From positions 62,001-126,000 of the forward strand of contig NZ_CVSI01000058.1 in assembly GCF_001179985.1 (NCBI RefSeq): a stretch of DNA of 64,000 bases, written 5' to 3'. Under the pieces are notes generated by a model. It did not search any database. It was not told the origin of the DNA and was given only the letters and a program-made list of their open reading frames with translations. The DNA is from Candidatus Pelagibacter communis (GTDB lineage: Bacteria; Pseudomonadota; Alphaproteobacteria; Pelagibacterales; Pelagibacteraceae). Positions 19,896 to 28,863 of this stretch are shown here, piece by piece. Within the stretch, counting starts at the first letter, position 1; each line of letters opens with the position of its first letter. The position numbers and the translations under genes were made by a program.

Positions 19896-21150
19896 AGAAG
19901 AAAGATTAAAAAAAAGACATAGTGCTGAAAAAAGATTTAGATTTTATGGATTAGCATCTATTTTTGTTGCTTTACTTTTTGTACTTATATTAGTTCAAAA
20001 CATATTTTCCAAAGGAAGTTCAGCATTTATAAAAACAGTTATAAAAACTGAAGTTTTTTATAATCAAGAGCTACTAGAATTAAAAAATGGAGCCTCAGAA
20101 AAAGATATTATAAATGCAGATTTTTATGAGGTTATGATTGAAAGTCTAATTAAATCGTTTCCTGCAAAAAATATAGATGAAGAAAATGAACTAATAAGAT
20201 TATTCAGTGCTGATGCTGAATATGAAATCAAAAAAGCTTTTTTAAACAATAATAATCTTATTGGTGAAAAAATTATTCTTGATTTAACAGCTTCGGATGA
20301 CATCGATCAGCTTCACAAAGGAAACTACCCAAGAGACCTGCCAGAGGACAGAAGAAGAATTTCAAATTTTCAATTAGCTATTTATGACAATTTTGTAGAA
20401 AATGGTAAAATCGGTAAGAATTTCAATAATTATTATTTTACAAAAGGGGATTCCAGAGACCCAGAACTAGCTGGTATAGGCGGAGCTATAGTTGGATCGA
20501 TTTATAGTATATTAATCTGCCTTCTTTTAGCTTTTCCAGTAGCTGTTTTAGCTTCAATTTATCTTGAGGAGTTTGCTCCTAAAAATAAAATAACTGATTT
20601 TATTGAAATAAATATTAATAATTTGGCTGCTGTCCCTTCAATAGTTTATGGTCTGCTTGCTTTACAAATATTATTAGCAACTATTCAATTGCCAAGATCT
20701 ACGCCATTAGTAGCTGGTATCACTCTTGCATTGATGACATTACCTCGAATAATTATACCATGTAGAGCATCATTAAAAGCAGTACCACCATCAATAAGGG
20801 AAGGTGCCTTAGCCGTTGGAGCTTCTAAATTCCAATCGGTATTTCATCATGTAGTTCCATTAGCAATGCCAGGAACTTTGTCTGGTACAATAATTGGATT
20901 GGCCCAGGCATTGGGTGAAACTGCCCCTTTAATTCTAATTGGAATGGTAGCATTTGTAGTAGATATACCTTCAAGTCCAATAGATCCTTCGTCATCTTTA
21001 CCAGTACAAGTTTACTTATGGTCTGAGTCTGCCGAGAGAGGTTTTGTTGAAAAAACTTCAGCAACTATTATGATATTGCTAACATTTCTTATGATTATGA
21101 ATTTCTTAGCAGTATATTTAAGACAAAAATTTGAAAAAAGATGGAATTAG
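19888..21150 (+). CDS. pstA: Phosphate ABC transporter permease PstA
   Basis: Second permease of the Pst importer. Start chosen at the ATG at 19888 (8-base overlap with pstC); the frame is open to 19852, which would add 12 residues without support. 420 residues, with an N-terminal extension containing one membrane helix and a soluble region of the kind seen in long PstA proteins (about residues 45-190). The core permease carries FPVAVLASIYLEEFAP, NLAAVPSIVYGLLAL and EGALAVGASKFQSVFHHVVPLAMPG. pstB starts on the base after its stop. Confidence 0.94.
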   Translation: MTKEERLKKRHSAEKRFRFYGLASIFVALLFVLILVQNIFSKGSSAFIKTVIKTEVFYNQELLELKNGASEKDIINADFYEVMIESLIKSFPAKNIDEENELIRLFSADAEYEIKKAFLNNNNLIGEKIILDLTASDDIDQLHKGNYPRDLPEDRRRISNFQLAIYDNFVENGKIGKNFNNYYFTKGDSRDPELAGIGGAIVGSIYSILICLLLAFPVAVLASIYLEEFAPKNKITDFIEININNLAAVPSIVYGLLALQILLATIQLPRSTPLVAGITLALMTLPRIIIPCRASLKAVPPSIREGALAVGASKFQSVFHHVVPLAMPGTLSGTIIGLAQALGETAPLILIGMVAFVVDIPSSPIDPSSSLPVQVYLWSESAERGFVEKTSATIMILLTFLMIMNFLAVYLRQKFEKRWN

Positions 21151-21912
21151 ATGAATAAAGTTAAAATAAAATCAAAAAATTTAAACGTTCATTACGGACA
21201 AAAACAAGCATTGTTTGATGTTAACCTTGATTTGAATGAGAAAGAAGTAACTGCTCTAATTGGTCCCTCAGGATGTGGTAAGTCTACTTTTATAAGATGC
21301 ATTAATAGAATGAATGATGTTATTGATATATGTAAAGTTACCGGTAACATTGAAATAGATGGAGTAGAAGTTAATGACAAGAATTTAGATGTAGTATCAT
21401 TAAGAGAGAGAGTGGGGATGGTATTTCAAAAGCCCAATCCTTTTCCAAAAAGTATTTATGAAAATATATCTTATGGTCCAAAAATTCATGGCAAAGGTGA
21501 TACAAAAAGTGAATTGGATGAAATCGTAGAAAACAGTCTTAAAAAATCAGCATTATGGGAGGAAGTTAAGGATCGTCTTGATGAACCAGGCACAAGTTTA
21601 TCTGGCGGACAACAACAAAGACTTTGTATAGCAAGAGCGATATCAGTAAATCCTGAAGTCATACTTATGGACGAACCGTGTTCAGCTTTAGATCCAATAG
21701 CTACAGCAAAAATCGAGGAATTGATTGATGATCTTAAAAAAACATATACAATAGTTATTGTTACTCATTCTATGGCGCAAGCAGTTAGAGTTTCTCAGAA
21801 AACTGGCTTTTTCCATCTTGGAAAGCTTATAGAAGTAGGCAAAACTGAAAAAATTTTTAAAAACCCTGACAATAAAATGACACAAGATTATATTACAGGT
21901 AGGTTTGGATAG
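21151..21912 (+). CDS. pstB: Phosphate ABC transporter ATPase PstB
   Basis: ATPase that powers PstCA. 253 residues: Walker [14 protein letters not shown] (about 38-50), Q-loop [11 protein letters not shown] typical of PstB, signature [14 protein letters not shown], Walker [14 protein letters not shown] and switch VTHSMAQA. It lies between pstA (no gap) and phoU (three-base gap), in the usual pstSCAB-phoU order. Confidence 0.97.
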   Translation: MNKVKIKSKNLNVHYGQKQALFDVNLDLNEKEVTALIGPSGCGKSTFIRCINRMNDVIDICKVTGNIEIDGVEVNDKNLDVVSLRERVGMVFQKPNPFPKSIYENISYGPKIHGKGDTKSELDEIVENSLKKSALWEEVKDRLDEPGTSLSGGQQQRLCIARAISVNPEVILMDEPCSALDPIATAKIEELIDDLKKTYTIVIVTHSMAQAVRVSQKTGFFHLGKLIEVGKTEKIFKNPDNKMTQDYITGRFG

Positions 21913-21915
21913 ATT

Positions 21916-22608
21916 ATGAGTAATGAGCATACAGTTAAATCATATGAAGAGGAGCTTCAAAATTTAAAAGACTCACTCATTAAAATGGGTAGTTTAACCG
22001 AGTCTCAAATGAGCGACTCTATGGATGCAATTATTAAAGTTGATAAAGATTCAATTGACAAGATAATAAAAAGTGATGATGAAATTAATAAATTTAGATC
22101 AGTTATTGATATTCAAATAATGAACCTTTTAGTTAAAAGAGCTCCAATGGCGATTGATTTAAGAGAAACAATAAGCTCACTCAAAATTTCTCAAGATTTG
22201 GAAAGAATTGGAGACCTATCCAAAAGTAATGCAAAAAAAATAAAGCCACTTCCTCTTGATTTACCAGAAGAACTATTATCAAATCTTAAAAGATTAGGTG
22301 ATTTAGTTATTAAACAATTAAACGACGTTTTAGACAGTTATATCAATAAAAACTTTGATAAGGCTAAAACTGTATGGGAAAAAGATGAACAAGTCGATGA
22401 TCTTACAAACATAGCTATGCAAAGTGTCATAGACTTTCTTTCAAAAGATAAAAAAAATCTAGATTTTTCAACACATCTTATTTTTGCTACGAAAAATTTA
22501 GAAAGAGCCGGAGACCATGTAACAAACATAGCTGAAACTATTTGTTATTTAATAAAAGGTGAATATCTTAAAGGTAGCAGACCAAAAGGTAAGCAAGCTC
22601 AAGAATAA
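21916..22608 (+). CDS. phoU: Phosphate signalling protein PhoU
   Basis: Cytoplasmic helical regulator linking the Pst complex to PhoR signalling and preventing phosphate over-uptake. 230 residues forming two PhoU repeats. The family signatures RETISSLKISQDLERIGDLSK (first repeat, about 76-96) and ATKNLERAGDHVTNIAETIC (second repeat) are both present. It is positioned between pstB and phoB and probably co-transcribed from the pstC promoter. Confidence 0.95.
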   Translation: MSNEHTVKSYEEELQNLKDSLIKMGSLTESQMSDSMDAIIKVDKDSIDKIIKSDDEINKFRSVIDIQIMNLLVKRAPMAIDLRETISSLKISQDLERIGDLSKSNAKKIKPLPLDLPEELLSNLKRLGDLVIKQLNDVLDSYINKNFDKAKTVWEKDEQVDDLTNIAMQSVIDFLSKDKKNLDFSTHLIFATKNLERAGDHVTNIAETICYLIKGEYLKGSRPKGKQAQE

Positions 22609-22611
22609 TTG

Positions 22612-23292
22612 ATGAAGGGAAAAATTTTTATTATTGAAGATGAGACTTCAATAATTCAACTGGTACAACATAATTTAGAGAAAGAGGGGTTTGTTGTATC
22701 TTCGTCAACTAATGGTAATGATGGTTTAAAAGAATTAAAAAAATTTGAGCCCAATCTACTATTACTTGATTGGATGTTACCTGATTTATCTGGAATAGAT
22801 GTTTGCAAAAGTCTTAGAAGAGACAAAAATTTTAAAAATTTGCCAATAATCATGTTAACAGCCAAAGGGGAAGAGGAAGATAAAGTTAAAGGATTGGAAA
22901 GTGGTGTAGATGATTACATAACAAAACCCTTCGGTTTTAATGAGTTGATGGCACGTATAAAAGCTTTACTAAGACGATCAGATCCTAAGACTGTATCTGA
23001 TGATCTTATTTTTGAGGACTTGAAATTAGATAGAACTGAAAAAAGAGTTTTTAGAGATAATAATGAAATTCATCTTGGTCCTACTGAATTTAGACTTTTA
23101 GAATTTTTTTTATTAAATCCAAAGAGGGTTTTTTCAAGAGATCAAATTTTAGAAAGTGTGTGGCCAAATAATATAAATGTAGAAAGTAGAACAATAGATG
23201 TTCACATCAGAAGATTGAGACAATCTATAAACCTTTCTGGTAAAAAAGAACTTGTAAGAACGGTAAGATCTGCAGGTTATTCTTTGTCTTAA
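22612..23292 (+). CDS. phoB: Phosphate regulon response regulator PhoB
   Basis: Transcriptional activator of the phosphate regulon. Start set at the ATG at 22612; a TTG directly upstream (22609) is also in frame. 226 residues: receiver domain (acidic EDE near residue 9, phospho-acceptor Asp in LLLDWMLPD, Lys in YITKPFG) and an OmpR-type winged helix (LGPTEFRLLEFFLLNPKRVFS, then RTIDVHIRRLRQSI). It is the last gene of the phosphate cluster. Its stop codon shares a TTAA with the stop of the facing DUF6552 gene. Confidence 0.95.
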   Translation: MKGKIFIIEDETSIIQLVQHNLEKEGFVVSSSTNGNDGLKELKKFEPNLLLLDWMLPDLSGIDVCKSLRRDKNFKNLPIIMLTAKGEEEDKVKGLESGVDDYITKPFGFNELMARIKALLRRSDPKTVSDDLIFEDLKLDRTEKRVFRDNNEIHLGPTEFRLLEFFLLNPKRVFSRDQILESVWPNNINVESRTIDVHIRRLRQSINLSGKKELVRTVRSAGYSLS

Positions 23293-23510
23293 ATTATAAC
23301 TTTATAAATTCCAACTAAAAATAAAGGGACTTGTAATCCAAAGTTAGTAAGTATTGCTTTATCTTTACTTATAAACCCAGCAACTGTCCATCCAACAACT
23401 CCTAATCCATGAAAATATATATTAAGTGGATATATATTTAGATTTGTTAAAAGAATGCCAACTAAAACTAGAAATGTACTTATCCATTTAAGGTATTTTT
23501 TTACAAACAT
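23289..23510 (-). CDS. DUF6552 small membrane protein
   Basis: A 73-residue protein with two to three hydrophobic segments (about 9-26, 30-45 and 53-72), containing GVVGWTVAGF. I recognise it as a small family (DUF6552) common in marine alphaproteobacteria; function unknown. The strong ribosome-binding site AAGGAGGA (23515-23522) supports a real gene. It follows zur on the same strand with a 51-base gap and converges on phoB, sharing a TTAA stop. Confidence 0.8.
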   Translation of the reverse strand: MFVKKYLKWISTFLVLVGILLTNLNIYPLNIYFHGLGVVGWTVAGFISKDKAILTNFGLQVPLFLVGIYKVII

Positions 23511-23561
23511 ATTTTCCTCCTTAATTTGAAATATATAGATTTTTTGATTATTTCTTAATGT

Positions 23562-23957
23562 TTACTTACACTTTTTGCACAGACCGAAAAATTCAAGATT
23601 GTATTTGTTGAATTTCATACCTTCTTTATCTTGAAAATTTGATAGGTATTTCGACAGCTTTGAGCTACTAATTTCTTTTACATCTTCGCATGACTCACAA
23701 ATAGAAAATGCTGTAGCATTTGTAATTGTACAAGCCGAATTTCTACAGGCAATAAATGCATTTCTACTTTCAATTTTATGGATTTTTCCTATTTCTACTA
23801 ATTTATCTAATGCTCTATAAACCTGAGGAGGTGCTTTTAAACCTTTTTTTTGGACATTAAACAATATTGAATACGCTTTCATAGGTTGTGCAGATTTTTC
23901 AATAATATCTAAAACTATTTTTTGATTTTTTGATAAATATTTTTTTTTTTGAGCCAT
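23562..23957 (-). CDS. zur: Fur-family zinc uptake regulator Zur
   Basis: Zinc-responsive repressor. 131 residues: an N-terminal winged helix (AYSILFNVQKKGLKAPPQVY, then RALDKLVEIGKIHKIES) and a dimerisation domain with the structural-zinc cysteine pairs CESC and CKKC near the C terminus. Placement with znuB and znuC on the same strand, and a Zur-type palindrome in front of that operon, favour Zur over Fur. Being downstream of znuCB, it is probably autoregulated. Confidence 0.92.
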   Translation of the reverse strand: MAQKKKYLSKNQKIVLDIIEKSAQPMKAYSILFNVQKKGLKAPPQVYRALDKLVEIGKIHKIESRNAFIACRNSACTITNATAFSICESCEDVKEISSSKLSKYLSNFQDKEGMKFNKYNLEFFGLCKKCK

Positions 23958-23979
23958 ATTATATTTTACTAATTTCCAT

Positions 23980-24783
23980 TTAATTGTTCAATTGAGTTTT
24001 CTTTTTTATTCTACTTAATGAAAGTATAAATAATAACAATCCAGTTGTAATTATAGATGGTCCCGATGGTGTATTAAATTCTAAAGATGCAAACAGACCA
24101 ATTAAAACAGATAACAAGCCTCCAATTACAGAAAATATCACCATTTGCATCGGATTATCCGAAATATTTCTTGCCATTGCCGCAGGAAGTATAAGCATTC
24201 CTGTTATTAATAATAAACCTACCATTTTAATGGATATCGCAATTATTGCCGCTAACAATATTGTAAATATTGCATTATATTTTTCAGGTTTCATTCCCTC
24301 TGCCTCAGCTAATTCAAAATTAACAGTAGATGCAAACAAAGGTTTCCAGATAATTTTTAATACAATAAGAATTATAGCTCCACCAATCCATACAAGAATA
24401 ATGTCGTTAACATTAACTGCAAGTATATCCCCAAATAAAAGCCCCATTAAATCAAATCTAATTGTTGCTAAGAGACCAATAACTACTAAACCTATAGCTA
24501 AAGATGAATGCGCAAGCAATCCTAGTAAAGCATCTGAGGGTAAATTAGTAGTTTTTTGTAATTTCAATAAAATTAATGCAACTATAGATGATGTAACAAA
24601 AACCGAGAAAGCCATATTAATTTCAATTGTGTACGATAAAGTTATTCCCAATAAAGCAGAGTGAGCTAATGTATCCCCAAAAAATGATAATCTCCTCCAA
24701 ACTACAAAGCATCCAAGAGGGCCAGTTACTATTGCCATTCCAATCCCAACCAATAAAGCTCTTATAAAAAAATCATCTAACAT
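23980..24783 (-). CDS. znuB: Zinc ABC transporter permease ZnuB
   Basis: Inner-membrane permease of the ZnuABC zinc importer. 267 residues with about eight hydrophobic segments. Family features include FVVWRRLSFFGDTLAHSALLG near the N terminus and KMVGLLLITGMLILPAA. Its start overlaps the znuC stop by one base (TAATG) and zur follows after 22 bases. Confidence 0.95.
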   Translation of the reverse strand: MLDDFFIRALLVGIGMAIVTGPLGCFVVWRRLSFFGDTLAHSALLGITLSYTIEINMAFSVFVTSSIVALILLKLQKTTNLPSDALLGLLAHSSLAIGLVVIGLLATIRFDLMGLLFGDILAVNVNDIILVWIGGAIILIVLKIIWKPLFASTVNFELAEAEGMKPEKYNAIFTILLAAIIAISIKMVGLLLITGMLILPAAMARNISDNPMQMVIFSVIGGLLSVLIGLFASLEFNTPSGPSIITTGLLLFILSLSRIKKKTQLNN

Positions 24784-25532
24784 TATTTTTTCTTTTCTAT
24801 TGATCCATCAATATTGTGAACATGATCATGGGTGTGTTCATAAACAGATAATATTTTAGAAATATCTTTACCAAATATTTCTTGATATTTTTCATTGTTA
24901 GCTACATCTATCGGTGTACCAGAGCAGCAAACATGTCCATTCAAACATACAACGTGGTCTGTTTTAGACATAACCACATGAAGGTTATGTGAGATTAATA
25001 AAATTCCACAGTTTAATGTATCAGATATTTTTTTTATCAATTCGTATAATGCTATTTCACCATTAAAATCCACACCTTGCACAGGCTCATCAAGAACTAA
25101 AAGTTCTGGTTTTTTTGCAATAGCTCTAGCCATAAGTATTCTTTGAAACTCACCGCCAGATAAACTTTTTAGATCTTTATTTATTAAATGAGGCGTTCCT
25201 GTTATTTCTAATGCATATTTAATTTCATCATTAGTTGACGTATTTGTGAGATTCATAAAATCATTAACTCTAATAGGTAATGTCCAATCTATATTTATTC
25301 TCTGAGGTACATAGGCTATTTTTTCTGTAAATTTTTGCACCTTACCTTCAATATCTTTGTATAGTCCTAGAGTTATTTTAGCTGTTGTAGTTTTTCCAGA
25401 TCCGTTTGGGCCAATGAGTGTAACAATCTGTCCTTTATTTATTTCAAATGTAACTCCTTTTACTAACCATTTGTCATTAGCAAACACCCCTACATTTTCT
25501 AATTTTACGAGAGAATTATTTATTTGTGTCAT
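24783..25532 (-). CDS. znuC: Zinc ABC transporter ATPase ZnuC
   Basis: ATPase of the zinc importer. 249 residues: Walker A GPNGSGKTTTAKI (about 38-50), Q-loop YVPQRINIDWTLP, signature LSGGEFQRILMARAI, Walker B LLVLDEPVQGVDF, and switch SHNLHVVM. The C-terminal tail holds a short His-containing stretch (EHTHDHVHN), plausible for a metal-handling protein. First gene of the minus-strand znuC-znuB-zur operon. Confidence 0.96.
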   Translation of the reverse strand: MTQINNSLVKLENVGVFANDKWLVKGVTFEINKGQIVTLIGPNGSGKTTTAKITLGLYKDIEGKVQKFTEKIAYVPQRINIDWTLPIRVNDFMNLTNTSTNDEIKYALEITGTPHLINKDLKSLSGGEFQRILMARAIAKKPELLVLDEPVQGVDFNGEIALYELIKKISDTLNCGILLISHNLHVVMSKTDHVVCLNGHVCCSGTPIDVANNEKYQEIFGKDISKILSVYEHTHDHVHNIDGSIEKKK

Positions 25533-25554
25533 AAAAAAAATACTTGTAATTTCC

Positions 25555-25585
25555 TGTTATATTATTACAATGTTATAATATAACA
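25555..25585. promoter_or_regulatory. Tandem Zur-type operators
   Basis: TGTTATAATATAACA (25571-25585) is a palindrome around one central base and matches the Zur box core. TGTTATATTATTACA (25555-25569) is the same pattern with one mismatch. The centres are 16 bases apart, and the sites occupy the 75-base gap between the divergent znuC and znuA starts, so one repressor array could control both directions. Confidence 0.8.
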
Positions 25586-25607
25586 ATAAAAGATAAAGGT
25601 ATTTATC

Positions 25608-26603
25608 ATGAAAAATATTAGCAAAAATTTATTATTAACTCCATTTATTAGCATGCTTTTAGTCTTTGCGCCTGTTAAAGCAGATATTAATGTAGTTACA
25701 TCTATTAAACCTCTACATTCACTAACAAGCTATATAATGGAAGGGGTGGGCGAACCTGGTTTAATTATCGATGGAGTTGCATCACCACATAATTTTCAAA
25801 TAAAACCTTCACATGCAAAGATGCTTCAAAAAGCTGATTTAGTTATTTGGGTAGGTGAGGATTTAGAGAGTTTTTTACCAACAGCTTTGAAATCCATACC
25901 AAAAAATTCTATTGTTTTTCCTTTATTAGAACAAAGTGGATTAAAGAAATTAAAATTTAGAGAAAAAAATATTTTTGAAGGTCATGATGATCACGGACAC
26001 GATGAACATGGTAAAAAAGAGGATGATCATGATGAACATGCAGAAAAAGAAGAAGGTCACGATGATCATGGACATGATGAACATGGCCACGCGCATGGAG
26101 ATTATGATCCACACATTTGGTTAGATCCTTTAAATGCAAAAGTTATTGTTAAAAAAATTACAAATCAGTTAGTTAAAATAGATGCTGATAATAGCTCCGC
26201 TTATAAAGCAAATTCTAAAAAGCTTTTAAAAGATTTAGATAATTTAACTAGCACTATAAAAAAAGATCTAAATAAAAATGCAAGTTTTGTTGTTTTTCAT
26301 GATGCTTACCAATATTTTGAAAAAAGATTTGGTCTATCTGTTATAGGCGCTTTAACAGTTAACCCAGACGTCATGCCCGGTGCTGAGCAATTATCAGAAA
26401 TTAGAGAAGTTATCGAAGAGAAAAAAGTAAAATGTATATTTTCAGAGCCTCAATTTAACCCAGCGATAATTAAATCTATTGCAAGTGACACAGGTGTTAA
26501 AACTGGTGTTCTTGATCCATTAGGTGCAACTATAAATAAAAGTAAAAATATGTATTTTAATTTAATTGAAGATATGTCTAACGCATTAAAGGATTGTTCT
26601 TAA
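25608..26603 (+). CDS. znuA: Zinc ABC transporter, periplasmic binding protein ZnuA
   Basis: Periplasmic zinc-capture protein (cluster A-I family). 331 residues: signal peptide ending around VKA-DI (residue 25), metal-ligand His in ASPHNFQIKPSHA, a His/Asp-rich loop (about residues 124-166) made of repeated HDDHGHDEHG-like units, then YDPHIWLDPLNA, VFHDAYQYFEKRFGL and FSEPQFNP. The charged His-rich loop is a standard ZnuA feature thought to collect or sense zinc. It is transcribed divergently from znuCB-zur across the Zur sites. Confidence 0.96.
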   Translation: MKNISKNLLLTPFISMLLVFAPVKADINVVTSIKPLHSLTSYIMEGVGEPGLIIDGVASPHNFQIKPSHAKMLQKADLVIWVGEDLESFLPTALKSIPKNSIVFPLLEQSGLKKLKFREKNIFEGHDDHGHDEHGKKEDDHDEHAEKEEGHDDHGHDEHGHAHGDYDPHIWLDPLNAKVIVKKITNQLVKIDADNSSAYKANSKKLLKDLDNLTSTIKKDLNKNASFVVFHDAYQYFEKRFGLSVIGALTVNPDVMPGAEQLSEIREVIEEKKVKCIFSEPQFNPAIIKSIASDTGVKTGVLDPLGATINKSKNMYFNLIEDMSNALKDCS

Positions 26604-26609
26604 TTAAAT

Positions 26610-27386
26610 TTAATCGATTATTATTTCTATAGGTGTATGGTCTGAGGGTTTTTCTCTTCCTCTTGGGTATTTATTTATCTTAACATCTTTAATACTATCT
26701 ATTAAAGAGCTTGAGACTAAAAAATGATCAATTCTCATACCATTATTTTTTTGCCATGCTCCACTCATATAATCCCAAAAAGTATAACCTTCCTTATCGG
26801 GATAAATGTACCTGTAAGTATCAAAGAAACCTAAATTAATAATTTCTCTAAATCTTTTCCTTATTTCTAATCTAAACAGGGCATCATTTTCATATGACTT
26901 TGGATTATGAACATCTTCAGCAGCAGGAATAATATTAAAATCTCCACCTATAATAATATTACTATTTTCTTTTAAATTTTTTTTTATTGTTTTTATAAAA
27001 CTATCTAACCAATATAATTTATAATCATATTTTTCTGTATCTACTGGATTTCCATTTGGAGTATAAATATTTATTAAATTAATTTTTTTCTTTTTATGAG
27101 TTAATTCACCTGAAATTATTCTTGATTGTTTCATTTTATCTTTAAAAATATTTTGTTTTATATTGCTTAATTTACTCTTAGATATGAAGGCAACACCATT
27201 GTAACTTTTTTGTCCAAAAACATAACTTTCATATTTAAGGCTTTTAAATTCATCAAAAGGATAATTTTTTTCTTCAGTTTTTATTTCTTGCATCATTACA
27301 ATGTCAGGAGAGGATTTTTTAAGATATTCTTTGATATTATTTATTCTAGCTCTTACAGAATTAACATTCCAAGAGCTTATTATCAT
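26610..27386 (-). CDS. xth: Exodeoxyribonuclease III
   Basis: AP endonuclease / 3'-5' exonuclease for base-excision repair. Start placed at 27386, where ATG overlaps the erpA stop by one base and the protein begins MIISSWNVNSVRARI as usual; the frame is open upstream to 27416. 258 residues with metal-binding Glu in VMMQEIKTEE, INIYTPNG, the catalytic GGDFNIIP, and the C-terminal SDHTPI. Its stop lies six bases from the facing znuA stop. Confidence 0.95.
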   Translation of the reverse strand: MIISSWNVNSVRARINNIKEYLKKSSPDIVMMQEIKTEEKNYPFDEFKSLKYESYVFGQKSYNGVAFISKSKLSNIKQNIFKDKMKQSRIISGELTHKKKKINLINIYTPNGNPVDTEKYDYKLYWLDSFIKTIKKNLKENSNIIIGGDFNIIPAAEDVHNPKSYENDALFRLEIRKRFREIINLGFFDTYRYIYPDKEGYTFWDYMSGAWQKNNGMRIDHFLVSSSLIDSIKDVKINKYPRGREKPSDHTPIEIIID

Positions 27387-27703
27387 TATAGAGAAAAAGA
27401 GACACCGCAACCACAAGATGATTTACTTTGTGGATTGCTAATTTTAAATTGTTCACCAATTAATTCTTTAACAAAGTCAACTTCTGATCCTTTTAATAAA
27501 TCAGCTGATATTTTATCAATTAGAATATTGTTATATTGAATATCATCATCCTCTTTTTCAGTATCAACTGAAAAATTGTATTGGAAACCGGAACACCCAC
27601 CACCCTTGATAGCGATTCTAAAAAAAGATCCTTTTTCCTTTTTGGATAACAAATGGTTTATTTGTTTTATCGCATTATCAGTAAATTTAATTTCTTTAAT
27701 CAT
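27386..27703 (-). CDS. erpA: Iron-sulfur cluster insertion protein ErpA/IscA family
   Basis: A-type carrier delivering Fe-S clusters to target enzymes. 105 residues with the three conserved cysteines in GGGCSGFQY (Cys near 37) and SSCGCGVSF near the C terminus. Distinguishing ErpA from IscA or SufA by eye is uncertain; location away from suf/isc genes and next to xth and dgt, an order seen in alphaproteobacteria, favours ErpA. The gene is divergent from dgt, with 50 bases between their starts. Confidence 0.9.
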   Translation of the reverse strand: MIKEIKFTDNAIKQINHLLSKKEKGSFFRIAIKGGGCSGFQYNFSVDTEKEDDDIQYNNILIDKISADLLKGSEVDFVKELIGEQFKISNPQSKSSCGCGVSFSL

Positions 27704-27753
27704 CTCGTAAGGCTGTTAATAGTAATATAATTATAATTTACCTTTTTTAAAGT

Positions 27754-28863
27754 ATGAATAATTTCAAAAAACTTGGACAATTTAAGTCAACTGGAAGATT
27801 TTTTAATGAGAAAAATAGCTCATACAGAACGCCATTTCAAAGAGATAGAGATAGAATAATTCACTCTGCCTCTTTTAGAAGACTTAAGCATAAGACACAG
27901 GTGTTTGTTAATACAGAAGGTGATCACTTTAGAACTAGAATCACACACTCAATTGAAGTTTCACAGATAGCAAGATCGATTGCAAAGTATTTGAAATTAA
28001 ATGATGATCTTGCGGAAACACTAAGTCTTGCTCATGATCTTGGTCACACACCATTTGGTCACGCTGGAGAAAATAGCCTAAAAGAATGCATGATTAATCA
28101 CGGAGGTTTTGATCATAATTTGCAAACTTTAAGAATTGTAATGTTTCTTGAGAATAAATATTTAAAATTTAAAGGTCTTAATTTAACATTTGAAACTTTA
28201 GATGGTTTATTAAAACATAATGGACCTATATTAAATGTCAGTAGAGTAAATAATATAATAGGTATTAAAAATTTAAAAAATAAATTTAATTTTAATCAAT
28301 ATTCATCTTTAGAGTCACAAATTTCAAATATCTCTGATGATATAGCTTACAATAATCATGATATTCAAGATGGATTAAACGCAAATTTATTTAAACTTGA
28401 GGAAATTTTAGAAATCAATTTTTTTAAAGAAATTTTTAAAAGATATAAAAATGTTAAAAAAAATAAAATTTTGATTTATCAAATAATAAGAGATTCAATA
28501 GATTTAATGGTAAAAGATATTATTTCTAACAGTAAAAAAAATCTAAAGAAACATAAAATTAAAAATTTGAGAGATATTAAAAAAAATAATTTTAAAATAA
28601 TAAATTTTTCTGAAAATTTTCAACAAATCGATAGTGAACTTAAAAAATTTTTAAGAAGCAAAATGTATAATAATAAAAAAGTATTATCTAAAAATACTAA
28701 AGGCCAAAAAATTATAAAATATTTATTTGCTTATATCTGTAAAAATCCAAAAAAATTTATTAAAAACCAAAAAATAAATAAGGATAAGTTTAGATCTGTT
28801 TCTGATTTTATTTCAGGAATGACAGACAGATATGCTATAAACCTTTACAATAATTTAAAATGA
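27754..28863 (+). CDS. dgt: Deoxyguanosinetriphosphate triphosphohydrolase-like protein
   Basis: HD-domain dNTPase that hydrolyses dGTP-type nucleotides. 369 residues. Motifs are RTPFQRDRDRIIHSASFRRL near the N terminus, H in FRTRITHSIEV, the HD pair LAHDLGHTPFGHAGE (about 92-106), and NISDDIAYNNHD. It matches the shorter Dgt type-2 family (dGTPase-like) rather than E. coli Dgt of about 505 residues. Its stop overlaps the argS start (ATGA). Confidence 0.93.
   Translation: MNNFKKLGQFKSTGRFFNEKNSSYRTPFQRDRDRIIHSASFRRLKHKTQVFVNTEGDHFRTRITHSIEVSQIARSIAKYLKLNDDLAETLSLAHDLGHTPFGHAGENSLKECMINHGGFDHNLQTLRIVMFLENKYLKFKGLNLTFETLDGLLKHNGPILNVSRVNNIIGIKNLKNKFNFNQYSSLESQISNISDDIAYNNHDIQDGLNANLFKLEEILEINFFKEIFKRYKNVKKNKILIYQIIRDSIDLMVKDIISNSKKNLKKHKIKNLRDIKKNNFKIINFSENFQQIDSELKKFLRSKMYNNKKVLSKNTKGQKIIKYLFAYICKNPKKFIKNQKINKDKFRSVSDFISGMTDRYAINLYNNLK

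Noticed and set aside
24230-24664. 144-codon plus-strand open frame
   Set aside because: It is antisense to znuB, which has clear family motifs; low-complexity translation with no known domain or ribosome-binding site.
25957-26139. 60-codon minus-strand His-rich frame
   Set aside because: It is merely the complement of the His/Asp repeat in znuA.
27210-27539. 109-codon plus-strand open frame
   Set aside because: It is antisense to xth and erpA, both convincingly identified; a shadow of A+T-rich coding sequence.
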